From NCBI GenBank assembly GCA_016288205.1, contig JAEEYO010000070.1, forward strand, positions 62,001 to 126,000: a stretch of DNA of 64,000 nucleotides, in the 5' to 3' direction. Shown piece by piece: positions 17,504-26,174 of this stretch. A model generated the notes under the pieces. That model ran no database searches. It was not told the DNA's origin and saw only the letters and a program-made list of their open reading frames with translations. Source of the DNA: Treponema sp. (GTDB taxonomy: Bacteria > Spirochaetota > Spirochaetia > Treponematales > Treponemataceae). The position numbers and the translations under genes were made by a program. Within the stretch, counting starts at the first letter, position 1, and each line of letters starts with the position of its first letter.

Positions 17504-18353
17504 CTTTCGCGGCTCCATTCGTAAGTAAAATTTCAGTCTCTTCTTTTTTCACGTCGGGATCATCGAAAATCAGCTCACCGATTGAGGGACAACGGATTTT
17601 TCCCCCGAGAGGATTTTTCACGCTGTCAATCGGCGTAAGAGACTCAACGTCCACGGTGGAATACTCAAACGCAAGATTCGTGTTCAGCACGCGGCAGTTC
17701 ACAAGCTTCAGATTCTTGATGTAGCAAAATCCCTGAAGGCTTTCGAGCGTACAGTCAACAAAAGTCAGGTCGCTGGAATTCCATCCGATGTACTCCCCCG
17801 AAACAAAAGTGTTCCTCACCGTCACTCCGTGGCAGTTCCAAAAAGCATCCTTGGAAATCAGTTTGGATCCGACAATTTCAATGTCCGTACATCCGTCGAA
17901 GCTGTAGTTCCCCGCAAGATTCAGTCCCTCGAACTTCATGTTGGAGCTGCTCATCGCAAAATAGTCGCCCCTCGCGAGAACCCTTTTCGCACTCACGCCC
18001 GAGCAATACCACAGAGTCTCGTCCGCATGAGGAAAATCCACATCCTCCAGCTCCAGATTCCGCACACGCCGCAATCCCTTGGGAGCCTGATAGAGACAGT
18101 CCTTCATGGAAATATTTTCCGTGTACCAGATTCCCGCCCTAGCCATCTCAAAAAAAGTGCAGTCCCTAACACGCACATCCGAACAATACCACAGGGGATA
18201 TTTCCACTGGAACGACGAGCCTTCCACAGAAATGTCATGGCATTCTTTCAAAGGTGATTCCCCGTCCAGAAAAATTGAGTCCCGGATTGAAAGACCCTTC
18301 GACATAAAAAGCGCCCTTTCCCCAGTCAGTTTCTGATTGCGTATCTCTTCCAT
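17487..18353 (-). CDS. DUF3737 family right-handed beta-helix protein
   Basis: A 288-residue soluble protein made almost wholly of short repeats of about 20 residues with a C-x-(D/N) pattern (DISVEGSSFQWKYPLWYC, DVRVRDCTFFEMARAGIWY, GVTVRNTFVSGEYIGWNSS), which predicts a right-handed parallel beta helix. This matches DUF3737, a widespread family often labelled hydrolase without biochemical proof. The start at 18353 gives MEEIRNQKLTGERALF, the usual family N-terminus, and AAGGGA lies ten bases upstream. The linkage to patB by overlap suggests joint expression; the functional connection is unknown. Confidence 0.85.
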   Translation of the reverse strand: MEEIRNQKLTGERALFMSKGLSIRDSIFLDGESPLKECHDISVEGSSFQWKYPLWYCSDVRVRDCTFFEMARAGIWYTENISMKDCLYQAPKGLRRVRNLELEDVDFPHADETLWYCSGVSAKRVLARGDYFAMSSSNMKFEGLNLAGNYSFDGCTDIEIVGSKLISKDAFWNCHGVTVRNTFVSGEYIGWNSSDLTFVDCTLESLQGFCYIKNLKLVNCRVLNTNLAFEYSTVDVESLTPIDSVKNPLGGKIRCPSIGELIFDDPDVKKEETEILLTNGAAKDGIRF

Positions 18354-18422
18354 AAAATGATTTCCCTTAAAGGTTCCAACCATACTTTCCAAAAGCAAAA
18401 TTGTATGTTAAAATGAAAATAC

Positions 18423-18444
18423 GGGAGCAACAACTCCCTATAAT
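18423..18444 (+). promoter_or_regulatory. Inverted repeat filling a promoter spacer upstream of the tautomerase gene
   Basis: GGGAG (18423-18427), six bases, CTCCC (18434-18438) lies directly against a TATAAT box (18439-18444). The 17-bp spacer is essentially this palindrome and the -35 position is poor, so it may be an operator for an activator or repressor. Confidence 0.4.
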
Positions 18445-18467
18445 AATGAAATTCAGGAGAAAATACA

Positions 18468-18809
18468 ATGCCTTTTATCAACTCAAAACTCACGGTCAAA
18501 GTTGACGATGCGAAAAGAAACTCGCTCAAGTCAGAATTCGGAAAAGCAATAAGCAATCTGGGAAAACCGGAATCTTATCTGATGATAAACATTGAGGACG
18601 GATGCGACCTCTATCTTGGAGGGAAAAAACTGGACAAGGGAGCCTACGTTTCCGTGCAGGTTTTCGGAAGACTTGCCGCGCCTCAGACCGAAAAAATGAC
18701 GGGGGCAATCTGCGACATACTGAAAAATGAACTGGACATTCCCGGAGAAGCGGTCTATGTCACCTACCAGGGAATTGAGAACTGGGGATGGAACGGAGGC
18801 AATTTCTGA
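18468..18809 (+). CDS. MIF-like tautomerase
   Basis: A 113-residue protein of the macrophage migration inhibitory factor/phenylpyruvate tautomerase family. After removal of Met, Pro2 becomes the catalytic N-terminal proline (MPFINSKLTVKV), a conserved Lys lies in the first third, and YLMINIEDGCDLYLGGK and ENWGWNGGNF match the conserved centre and C-terminus. It normally forms a cytoplasmic trimer and converts keto and enol forms of phenylpyruvate. The natural substrate in bacteria is uncertain. AGGAG lies eight bases upstream. It stands alone, divergent from DUF3737. Confidence 0.88.
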   Translation: MPFINSKLTVKVDDAKRNSLKSEFGKAISNLGKPESYLMINIEDGCDLYLGGKKLDKGAYVSVQVFGRLAAPQTEKMTGAICDILKNELDIPGEAVYVTYQGIENWGWNGGNF

Positions 18810-18828
18810 ACCAGCACAGGACCGGCGC

Positions 18829-19704
18829 TTAGTTGACCTCAAGCTCGTAATTGACAGTCTGAGCCGAACCAAGGATGTCAATTACGGTTATGGTCAGCTT
18901 GTTGTGTCCCTTCAGCAGCTGGACAGTTCCCAAGAGCTGTCTCTTTTCGTCGGGGTAGATTACGTCCACAGGATAATAGCTGTTTCCCGCGATGCAAAGC
19001 CGGCCGCCCGTCTCATGCATGGTGTCGAAGGAAATGCTCTCCACGGTTGCTCCGTTCAAAAGAGTGACCGTCCTGTAAGGAACAGCGACATCCTGCCTCG
19101 GGTGATAAATCTTATACTTTCCCGCCTTCATGTATTTTTCCAGCGCAAGATAATGCGTGTTTCCGCTGTCATCGTCAAGTGTCACATTTCCAATCTCAAG
19201 AGGAAGCTCGCTACCGATCCTCGGCATAAAGTTTCTCGGATTGATTACGTTTCCTTTTTTCACGTCTATCACTTGGAATTCAAGGCAGCTCTGCCCTTCC
19301 TGCCATCCGGAGTTTCCGCTGTCACCAAGCACATCACCAACACTCACGACATCCCATTCAGCAAGGTTCTCCGTCAAGGACTCATCATCCAGATTTCCAT
19401 ATACCGTCGCAAAACCGTCATCGTGCGCAACCAGCACTGCATTTCCGAGCGTGGACTCAAACCATCCGAAATCATTGTTGTGCTCGCTGATTAACGCCAT
19501 GATGTGTCCGTCCTCAGCGGCCTTTACCTCGGAGGAGTCCCTGAAAATTACGGAAGACTCAAGCGTTCCTCCACGAAGCTGACCGAAGTATGAAAAGAAA
19601 GAGTCCGACGAAGTTTTTTCCTGAGGCCAGTCAAAGGCATAAGCAAATCCAAAAGCGGCGAGCAGACCAAAAGATGCGAGTGAAATCTTAATCATTTTTT
19701 TCAT
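18829..19704 (-). CDS. Exported LytM/M23-fold protein lacking catalytic residues
   Basis: A 291-residue periplasmic protein (signal peptide ending FAYA before FDWPQ). Residues about 60-180 have the M23 lysostaphin fold: KAAEDGHIMALI, GNAVLVAHDDGFATVYGNLD, VVSVGDVLGDSGNSGW and CLEFQVIDV. In active enzymes the second block ends YAHL and the last reads HLHFE; here they read YGNL and CLEFQ, and the HxxxD block is also absent, so zinc cannot be bound in the usual way. Such proteins can activate amidases, as EnvC and NlpD do. The remaining C-terminus has no motif I know. ATG 19704 follows AAAAAGGATGG. Probably co-transcribed with the upstream beta-propeller gene. Confidence 0.78.
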   Translation of the reverse strand: MKKMIKISLASFGLLAAFGFAYAFDWPQEKTSSDSFFSYFGQLRGGTLESSVIFRDSSEVKAAEDGHIMALISEHNNDFGWFESTLGNAVLVAHDDGFATVYGNLDDESLTENLAEWDVVSVGDVLGDSGNSGWQEGQSCLEFQVIDVKKGNVINPRNFMPRIGSELPLEIGNVTLDDDSGNTHYLALEKYMKAGKYKIYHPRQDVAVPYRTVTLLNGATVESISFDTMHETGGRLCIAGNSYYPVDVIYPDEKRQLLGTVQLLKGHNKLTITVIDILGSAQTVNYELEVN

Positions 19705-19746
19705 ATTAACCATCCTTTTTCCTATCAGGAAAACTCCGAATACGGT

Positions 19747-20817
19747 CTATTTTCTTTCTATTGTCATGCGGGAGATTGTCGTGTTTCTTCCAACATAAAG
19801 AGCGTCTCCCCTGACCTGAATGAACGCGCAATCTGCCTCGAATGAAAACTGTGCGGCAGGATGATCGGAAGGCTCTACAATGGTCACTGTATATGTGCCG
19901 TTCTTCTTGCTGAGGATACAGAGCATACCGTCGCTTTCCGATTCCTCAATCTGAATGATTTTGCCGTCCAATTCCACATGAGAACTCTTGAGCTTTTTCA
20001 AATCCACAATTCCGAGGCCGCCATTGTAATTGTAATAAACAGAATTTCCGGTCTTGTTGAATTTCACAAGCACCTGATTGTTTGTGTCCTCGGGAAGATA
20101 TTCATGGAAAATGATTTTACTGTGGATGCTGTCCGTCTTCTGCGCAATTACGAAACGCTGCTTGTTCTGTCCTGAAATACATGCCACGGTCTCGCCGTCC
20201 TCAGAAATTCCCACGCCAAGGACTACAGGAAAATCACTTCCACCCGGCGCAAATTTCTGATCCAGCTTTCCCTCCTTATTGAAAGAAACAACGTTTCCGT
20301 CAGCAAATCCGACCACGGTTCCACCCTCGCTTGAGTCAAACGCAATTATGGGTGCATAAGATTCATAGCTCCAAACCACGCTTCCGTCCCCAGCACATGA
20401 GGCAAAAGACGCTCCACCGGGAAGGAATGTGTAGATTCTGTCCTCATCAAAAAACGGAAATCCTGCCACCCTGATTGTACCGGCTTTTGATCCGTCAGAC
20501 GTGAAAAAATCAGCCTCCTCGCAGTCCGCACCGAAAGTCGCATAATACTTGTTTGAAATGGCGGCTTTGAACGCATAGGGAATGTGTGAGGCAATCTTTC
20601 CGTCCTCGGTAAAATAACCGATGCTCTGTCCGAGACGGAATGGAATCAGCTTTGAAACATCGCTTGAATCGGAACGCTGCAAATCATTTATGTTCACAGT
20701 CCAGTCGGGAACAAGATGCAGCTCCGTGCTCAAGGGTCTGAAAGCAAGCAGTATGTAAAGCAGGCAAAAAATCACCATGCCGATTATGACTCTATTTCTC
20801 TTTGTGTTTTTTTCCAT
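19747..20817 (-). CDS. Membrane-anchored beta-propeller-like protein
   Basis: A 356-residue protein with an N-terminal membrane anchor (residues about 9-27, VIIGMVIFCLLYILLAF) and a long periplasmic part with repeated strand pairs of PQQ/WD-like character (DGSVVWSYESYAPIIAFDS, EGGTVVGFADGNVVSFNKEGK, DGETVACISG). A six- or seven-blade propeller is likely. No enzymatic motif is seen; a scaffolding role at the envelope with the downstream LytM-like protein is inference. The only promoter found places its -10 box nine bases before the ATG, so the message may be nearly leaderless. Confidence 0.7.
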   Translation of the reverse strand: MEKNTKRNRVIIGMVIFCLLYILLAFRPLSTELHLVPDWTVNINDLQRSDSSDVSKLIPFRLGQSIGYFTEDGKIASHIPYAFKAAISNKYYATFGADCEEADFFTSDGSKAGTIRVAGFPFFDEDRIYTFLPGGASFASCAGDGSVVWSYESYAPIIAFDSSEGGTVVGFADGNVVSFNKEGKLDQKFAPGGSDFPVVLGVGISEDGETVACISGQNKQRFVIAQKTDSIHSKIIFHEYLPEDTNNQVLVKFNKTGNSVYYNYNGGLGIVDLKKLKSSHVELDGKIIQIEESESDGMLCILSKKNGTYTVTIVEPSDHPAAQFSFEADCAFIQVRGDALYVGRNTTISRMTIERK

Positions 20818-20826
20818 AATATATCT

Positions 20827-20855
20827 ATTTTAATGAAACGTTTGATTTTTGACAA
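20827..20855 (-). promoter_or_regulatory. Promoter of the beta-propeller gene, close to the ATG
   Basis: Minus strand TTGTCA (20850-20855), 17-bp spacer, TAAAAT (20827-20832), then nine bases to the ATG. The -35 box touches the C-rich end of the heptamer array. Confidence 0.6.
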
Positions 20856-20915
20856 GAGGGGGGAGAAAGTGGGGAGTGACGAGTTGAAAGTGGAAAGTGG
20901 AAAACGGAGAGTGGA
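20856..20915 (-). repeat. Heptamer repeat array ending at a -35 box
   Basis: Read on the minus strand: ACTCTCC, GTTTTCC, ACTTTCC, ACTTTCA, ACTCGTC, ACTCCCC, ACTTTCT, then CCCCCC and TC before TTGTCA. Seven heptamers are in perfect register. It lies between divergent genes. Confidence 0.8.
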
Positions 20916-20925
20916 CTTTTGGGTC

Positions 20926-20955
20926 TTGAAAAGCTAAGGGAATACATGGTAAGAT
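20926..20955 (+). promoter_or_regulatory. Promoter of the 20987 gene
   Basis: TTGAAA (20926-20931), 18-bp spacer, TAAGAT (20950-20955), 31 bases before the ATG. Confidence 0.45.
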
Positions 20956-20986
20956 ATTTTAAAGTATTTGGGAGGATTATTATTCT

Positions 20987-21316
20987 ATGGAAGAAAAATC
21001 TCAGTGGGATTCTTATGTGGGGATGAATCAGGGATACAACGCGATTTTTGACAACTGGCAGAACATACTGGATGTGATTCCTTCAAAGACAAACAAGGAA
21101 ATCAACATGGCACTGAGTCTTTTGGACAGCGCACTCGACAGCGTTAAGGCAAGCGTGAAAAAATCCATGCCGGAAGTCGTCTCTGCAAAAAGCGAGTCCA
21201 ATGTGCTGGAAGTAAAAGGCGGTGATGAGTCTTCAGATGCGGAAGAAGATGCGGCCGATGAAAAAGAAGACAAAAAAAGCGGCGGACTCTTCAAAATTTT
21301 CGGCGGAAAAAAATAA
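20987..21316 (+). CDS. Small acidic hypothetical protein
   Basis: A 109-residue soluble protein with no family recognised. Residues 1-55 are amphipathic helices (GYNAIFDNWQNILDVI, EINMALSLLDSALDSV); residues about 75-95 are almost all Asp, Glu, Ser and Lys; the last ten residues are GGLFKIFGGKK, a basic-hydrophobic tail of the kind that can bind membranes. The start is preceded by GGGAGG at rather long spacing. It stands alone and converges on sanA. The composition suggests a small regulator or scaffold, but nothing in the sequence proves it. Confidence 0.65.
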   Translation: MEEKSQWDSYVGMNQGYNAIFDNWQNILDVIPSKTNKEINMALSLLDSALDSVKASVKKSMPEVVSAKSESNVLEVKGGDESSDAEEDAADEKEDKKSGGLFKIFGGKK

Positions 21317-21338
21317 GTAAGCTCTAAAAACTTCTGCG

Positions 21339-22022
21339 CTATTTGTCCCAGGAGGCGGAGGCGTCTTCGGTGATGGGAATCTGGTCGCCGAGATATTTGG
21401 GCTTTGCGTGGAAGGTCACGTCGAAAAAGGCCTTTACCCTTGCAAGGGCTTCACGGACTTGCCATGAGATTTTTATGCGGTCACTGTACCGGGCCAGCTC
21501 AGGGGCTTCGTAGGCAACTGCATCAATGCCAAGTTTTCTTGCGATATAGACGGCTCTTGGCGCGAAACATTTTTGTGTGACGATTACGGCATCCTTTACG
21601 CAGAAAATATCCCTCGCGCGGTACATGGTCTCGTAGGTGGAAAATCCCGCGTGGTCAAGAAAAATGTCGGACTCCTCCACAATGTAATTCTTGCACATGA
21701 AATCCTTGATTCCGTTGACCTCGTCGTAATCTTTCTGTCCATGGTCGCCGCTCACAAGATAACGCTCGCACTTTCCGTCATGCACAAGATTTATCGCTCC
21801 CTCAATTCTGTCACGCACAACATGGGAAACGGTGGTCTTGTAGACTTTTGCTCCCGGCACAATCACGGTGTATTTTTCAGGAACATCTTTTATGGAAGAA
21901 AAAACATACGGACGGCTACTTAAAATCATTGAGACATTTACCACAACACAAAAAAGTCCTGCGGCGAGGAACAGACTGAGGATAAAAATAAAAAACATTT
22001 TTATTGGAGATCTTTTTTTCAA
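21339..22022 (-). CDS. sanA: SanA/YdcF-like DUF218 membrane protein
   Basis: A 227-residue protein with one N-terminal transmembrane helix (about 9-31) and a periplasmic DUF218 domain: VIVPGAKVYKT, DRIEGAINLVHDGK, YLVSGDHGQKDYDEVNGIKD, STYETMYRARDIF and IVTQKCFAPRAVYIARKLG are the conserved family blocks. SanA in enterobacteria maintains the envelope permeability barrier against vancomycin at high temperature. The start is a TTG with GGGAG eight bases upstream. Three 11-bp direct repeats (22051-22083) lie before it and after the lysyl-tRNA synthetase gene. Confidence 0.87.
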   Translation of the reverse strand: MKKRSPIKMFFIFILSLFLAAGLFCVVVNVSMILSSRPYVFSSIKDVPEKYTVIVPGAKVYKTTVSHVVRDRIEGAINLVHDGKCERYLVSGDHGQKDYDEVNGIKDFMCKNYIVEESDIFLDHAGFSTYETMYRARDIFCVKDAVIVTQKCFAPRAVYIARKLGIDAVAYEAPELARYSDRIKISWQVREALARVKAFFDVTFHAKPKYLGDQIPITEDASASWDK

Positions 22023-22050
22023 ATCATTACTCCCGGTTAAGGCATCCGTT

Positions 22051-22083
22051 GATTGAATCGAGAATGAATCAAGATTGAATCCA
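22051..22083. repeat. Three 11-bp direct repeats
   Basis: GATTGAATCGA, GAATGAATCAA and GATTGAATCCA lie head to tail with a period close to one helical turn, between the lysyl-tRNA synthetase stop and the sanA start. An operator is possible. Confidence 0.5.
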
Positions 22084-22124
22084 CGGACACCCTGGGCATT
22101 TTATCAGCTGGATTAAGCCGACTC

Positions 22125-23729
22125 TTAGTAAACGCCGAGAATCTGCTCAAGCTGCTCGCGACCGATAATCTTGAAGAAACTTCCGATTCTTGGTCCCTGC
22201 TCCTTTCCAATCAGCGCGCGGTAGACTGCCTTGAAGAGAGCCTTGCTTTCCTGTCCGGCCTTAGTCGCCACGTCGTAGATTGCCTGCTGCACACCCTTCT
22301 CGTCCAAATCATCAATGTGGGGAAGAACGTCGCTGTAGATTGCCTTGAGCATGGAAACCTCAACGTCGGAAAGTCCCTCTTCCTTGGAACCGTCGGTGCG
22401 GAGGGCAAATTTGAAATCATCGGGAGCGCACTCATTTACCCAGTACCACGCGCACTCACATCTGCGGCGGAGGCACTCAATCTGGGAGGGCTTAATGTCC
22501 TTGAATGTCGCAATCACTTTGTCAATGTTTCCCGAATATGTCTGGAGCAATGTCGTGAGCTGTCTGAACGGAACCTGATACGGCATCTCGCTCGGCATGT
22601 CACCAATCTGGCTCAGCTCATACACACGTTTTTCCATGCGCTCAAGATTTTCGTTCTTTGCCTTGTCCACTCCCCACGCGATTCTTTCGGTGCGGTCATA
22701 AGCCTCGTACATTGTGATTACGTCAAGGTCGAAGCTGATTGAGAACTCATGGTCAACTTTGTTCACCGCGAAAATGTAACGGAGGACCTCAGGCTGATAG
22801 ACGGTAAGAGCGTCAATCAAGGAAATTACCTTTCCCTTTGATGAGGACATCTTTCCGGGGATTCCCTTGAGGCTCACGAAATCATATTTCATTGTGACGG
22901 GAGCATCCCATCCGTAGATTTTTTTGCTGATGAGCTTTGCGGTGTCGTAGCTTCCACCAGGACTGATGTGATCCTTTCCGCCCGGCTCAAAGACAACCTT
23001 TTCCTCGTTCCATCTCATGGGCCAGTCAACACGCCAACCGAGCTTGAATTCGCTGCTGGTGCGGAGGTCTCCCTTTTCCTCGTGGCCACATTCGGTACAG
23101 CGGTAAGTCACGCCGTACTCTCCGTCGTAATCTATGATTTCGGTTGTGTCCTTGTTGCACTTGCAGCAGAAAGCAGAGATGGGCCAGTAAACGTCGCTGT
23201 CCTTCATCTTGTGAGCGTCGTCACGGAAATTGTTCAGGCACCACTTTATGAGGTCGCGGTTCTGCAATGCCTTTTTCATTCCCTCGGCATATCTGTGGGC
23301 GCGGTATCTGCTCGCCTGATAAAGGAACTCCGGATGGATTCCAACGCGGGGAAGCTCCTTTTCAATGTCAACCTCATGGTGGCGGGCATAGTTCTCGTCG
23401 CGTCCGAATGTGTCGGGAACCATCGTGATGGGATAGCGCAGGTATTTTTCCAGTGTCTCTGGCTCGGGCATATTTCCGGGCACCTTTCTGAAAACGTCGT
23501 AGTCGTCCCATGAATAGATGAAGCGGACGTTCTTTCCTCTTGCTTTCAAAGCACGGACAATCAGATCCACGGTGATTATCTCGCGGAAGTTACCGATGTG
23601 CACGGTTCCTGATGGTGTGATTCCCGAAGCGCATGTGTAAAGGGGCAAGTCTCCCCTCTGCTCTATGATTCTCTTCGCCTGCTGGTCTGCCCAGTGGCAC
23701 AATTCCTTTTCGTCTCTTTGTGTACTCAT
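22125..23729 (-). CDS. lysK: Lysyl-tRNA synthetase, class I
   Basis: A 534-residue class I LysRS, the form found in archaea, spirochaetes and alphaproteobacteria. Class I signatures are plain: [10 protein letters not shown] (HIGH motif) near residue 45 and [11 protein letters not shown] near 295. A zinc ribbon is visible (CCKCN...CTECGHE, about 185-220), and the alpha-helical anticodon-binding domain fills the C-terminus. It charges tRNA-Lys in the cytoplasm. ATG 23729 is chosen: the frame stays open to a TTG at 23750, but the promoter -10 box lies in that extension. With only nine bases between -10 and ATG and no ribosome-binding site, a leaderless message is likely. Confidence 0.95.
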   Translation of the reverse strand: MSTQRDEKELCHWADQQAKRIIEQRGDLPLYTCASGITPSGTVHIGNFREIITVDLIVRALKARGKNVRFIYSWDDYDVFRKVPGNMPEPETLEKYLRYPITMVPDTFGRDENYARHHEVDIEKELPRVGIHPEFLYQASRYRAHRYAEGMKKALQNRDLIKWCLNNFRDDAHKMKDSDVYWPISAFCCKCNKDTTEIIDYDGEYGVTYRCTECGHEEKGDLRTSSEFKLGWRVDWPMRWNEEKVVFEPGGKDHISPGGSYDTAKLISKKIYGWDAPVTMKYDFVSLKGIPGKMSSSKGKVISLIDALTVYQPEVLRYIFAVNKVDHEFSISFDLDVITMYEAYDRTERIAWGVDKAKNENLERMEKRVYELSQIGDMPSEMPYQVPFRQLTTLLQTYSGNIDKVIATFKDIKPSQIECLRRRCECAWYWVNECAPDDFKFALRTDGSKEEGLSDVEVSMLKAIYSDVLPHIDDLDEKGVQQAIYDVATKAGQESKALFKAVYRALIGKEQGPRIGSFFKIIGREQLEQILGVY

Positions 23730-23738
23730 AATGGCGAT

Positions 23739-23767
23739 ATTATAGAACAAAATGATTTTTTAGGCAA
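23739..23767 (-). promoter_or_regulatory. Promoter of lysK predicting a leaderless mRNA
   Basis: Minus strand TTGCCT (23762-23767), 17-bp spacer, TATAAT (23739-23744). The expected start of transcription is 2-3 bases before the ATG at 23729. Confidence 0.7.
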
Positions 23768-23831
23768 TGGGGAAAAAATCTTAGTAAAAAGGAGCAAAAC
23801 AAAATTCGAGATAAAATCAGCAAAAAAAAGT

Positions 23832-23860
23832 TTGAATTTTATGCGGATTGGTGGTAAAAT
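23832..23860 (+). promoter_or_regulatory. Promoter of the chemoreceptor gene
   Basis: TTGAAT (23832-23837), 17-bp spacer, TAAAAT (23855-23860), 61 bases before ATG 23922. Confidence 0.55.
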
Positions 23861-23921
23861 AAAATCGAGTAAGCCTTGGACAATCGGGGAGCCGGGGATT
23901 CTCACATCTGGAGTCACATCT

Positions 23922-26162
23922 ATGGAAAGAAACAACTCTTCAAAATCATCAATCAGAACACGCCTTATTCTGGATCTTGGTTTGGGAATGGTCGTCGTCT
24001 CAATCGTGATGACATTCATCATCGGACGGACAGTTCTTAAAGCGAACAAAAATCAGATTACAAAAAGCATCATAACAATGTCGCAGGAAAAGGGGGACGC
24101 TCTTGAAAAAAGGATGTCGGAAAACATCTACTCGGCGGAGGCTCTTTCGGGTGTGCTCGGAGGAACATGGGCAATCCCGGAGAAACAGAGACAGTCTGCG
24201 GCGGAGCAGTCGGTGCGTGCGATGGTAAAATCCTCCACGATAGATTCGGCATGGGCATACTGGCTTCCCAACATGTTCGACCACAAGGACGTGCTGAGGG
24301 CCGACAAGATTGACAATCCCACGGGACAGATGAAAATCCACTACATCCGCGACAAAAACGGAAGAATCAAAAACGACATTGTTTCGGAATTCACGGTGGA
24401 GCAGATTGAGGAAAGCTCAAACGCACCGGCTACATTCATCAGCGAGCCTGTAATTACGACATTGGACGGAGAGAAGGTTCTGAGTGCGAAAGTTTTTTCT
24501 CCAATCATCAACTCGCTGGGGCAGAAATCGGGAGTGGCCGGGATCGACATCGTGCTTTCGGGACTTGACGGACTGATGGACGGAAGCTCGGTCTTTGACG
24601 GAACCAAGTGCCAGTTCTTCACATCATCAGGTGCGGTACTTGCCTCAAGCGACTCAGGAGAGGTGGGACGCACAAGCAAATTGATGGCGGACAGATCGCT
24701 CGGTAAATATTTTGAGATTGCGACGGTTCCTGTGCTGGATCCGAAAACAGGGGAAGAAATCGGCACACAGACTGACTACTCACCTGTGACTTTTACGGAC
24801 ACAGTGGACGGAGTGAAGAGCTTTGTAACAATCATCAAGACAAAGGTTGACAGGACGGACTCCACATGGTTTCTGGTTTCAGTCACCCCAGAGTCGAGCA
24901 TTGACAAAAGCGCATGGAACACAATCTGGATTATCATAATCGCGTTCGTCATTCAGATTATCATCGTCATGCTGATTGTGTACGTCGTCGTCAAAGAAAT
25001 CACGAAGCCGCTAAAGACAACCGTTGACGCATTGCAGAACATAAGCGAGGGCGACGGAGACATGACGGTAAGGCTCCATGCCAAGCAGAACAATGAAATC
25101 GGGGCCATGTGCGAGAGCTTCAACAAGACCATGGACAAACTTTCCGTCTCAATCAAGGACGCGAAAAAATCAAGCGAGGAAATGGAGGAGATTGGAAAAG
25201 ACCTGAACGACTCCATGAACAAAACATCATTGGCAGTGGAGGACATCACGTCGAGCATAGCTTCCATACAGTCTCAGATGCAGGACCATGCGACGGGAGT
25301 TGAGGAGGCACTTTCGGTCGTGCAGCAGATTGTACGCAGCATCGGAAAACTCAACGAGAACATTGACGAGCAGGCATCGAGCGTTACGGAATCAGCCTCT
25401 TCGGTCGAGCAGATGACGATGAACATAAGGAACGTCTCCGCAATCCTTGAGAACAACAGGGAATCCATGAACATGCTGGAGAAGGCATCCGAACAGGGAC
25501 AGTCACTCATCAACAGCATGGCGGATCTTTCAGCGAAGATTCAGGACAGGTCGAAGAACCTCAAGGAAGCGTCGGCTGTCATAAAGAACATCGCGAGCCA
25601 GACAAACCTTCTTGCCATGAACGCTGCGATCGAGGCGGCACATGCGGGTGACAGCGGACAGGGATTCTCGGTGGTCGCGGATGAAATCAGGAAACTTGCG
25701 GAGGAGTCAAGCTCACAGGGAACAAAAATCCAGAAGGAAATCAAGGAGGTTCAGGACCTGATTCAAAACGTCTCGGAATCCACGAGCAAAGTACAGAATC
25801 AGTTCAGCTCCATTTTCACCCTCACAAAAATGGTCAGCGAGCAGGAGCTTATCATTGACGAGGAGATGAGGAGCCAGAACGAGGGCGGAGAGCAGGTGCT
25901 TGAGCTGATGAAATCAATCAACAGGATAACGGAGCAGGTCAAGCGTGATTCGGACGAGATGATGGAAGGAAGCAAGCAGGTTTCCCTTGAGATGGACCAG
26001 ATTGCGAACATGACGAGCTCAGTAAACAACAACGTGAAGAACATGACCGAAAAGACTGACTCAATCGGCGCTTTCTCACAGAACGCGAAGTCCTGCGTGG
26101 ACAAAAACCTTGAGAGCATAACAAGGCTCCGGGACGCGATGAACAAATTCAAGGTTGAATAG
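23922..26162 (+). CDS. Methyl-accepting chemotaxis protein
   Basis: A 746-residue chemoreceptor. TM1 (about 14-36) and TM2 (about 328-352, [20 protein letters not shown]) bracket a large periplasmic sensor of dCache type with the [11 protein letters not shown] segment; a HAMP domain follows, then a long coiled coil with the conserved signalling tip around residues 550-600 ([36 protein letters not shown]). It relays ligand binding to CheA/CheW and is adjusted by CheR/CheB methylation. No C-terminal CheR-tethering pentapeptide is seen. ATG 23922 has TGGAG at good spacing; the frame continues upstream across the promoter, so longer forms are unlikely. Confidence 0.93.
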   Translation: MERNNSSKSSIRTRLILDLGLGMVVVSIVMTFIIGRTVLKANKNQITKSIITMSQEKGDALEKRMSENIYSAEALSGVLGGTWAIPEKQRQSAAEQSVRAMVKSSTIDSAWAYWLPNMFDHKDVLRADKIDNPTGQMKIHYIRDKNGRIKNDIVSEFTVEQIEESSNAPATFISEPVITTLDGEKVLSAKVFSPIINSLGQKSGVAGIDIVLSGLDGLMDGSSVFDGTKCQFFTSSGAVLASSDSGEVGRTSKLMADRSLGKYFEIATVPVLDPKTGEEIGTQTDYSPVTFTDTVDGVKSFVTIIKTKVDRTDSTWFLVSVTPESSIDKSAWNTIWIIIIAFVIQIIIVMLIVYVVVKEITKPLKTTVDALQNISEGDGDMTVRLHAKQNNEIGAMCESFNKTMDKLSVSIKDAKKSSEEMEEIGKDLNDSMNKTSLAVEDITSSIASIQSQMQDHATGVEEALSVVQQIVRSIGKLNENIDEQASSVTESASSVEQMTMNIRNVSAILENNRESMNMLEKASEQGQSLINSMADLSAKIQDRSKNLKEASAVIKNIASQTNLLAMNAAIEAAHAGDSGQGFSVVADEIRKLAEESSSQGTKIQKEIKEVQDLIQNVSESTSKVQNQFSSIFTLTKMVSEQELIIDEEMRSQNEGGEQVLELMKSINRITEQVKRDSDEMMEGSKQVSLEMDQIANMTSSVNNNVKNMTEKTDSIGAFSQNAKSCVDKNLESITRLRDAMNKFKVE

Positions 26163-26174
26163 GAGATGATTAAG

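Noticed and set aside
23694-23921. Longer N-terminus for the chemoreceptor
   Set aside because: The frame is open upstream, but it contains the promoter, overlaps lysK on the other strand and would put 76 polar residues before TM1; ATG 23922 has a proper ribosome-binding site.
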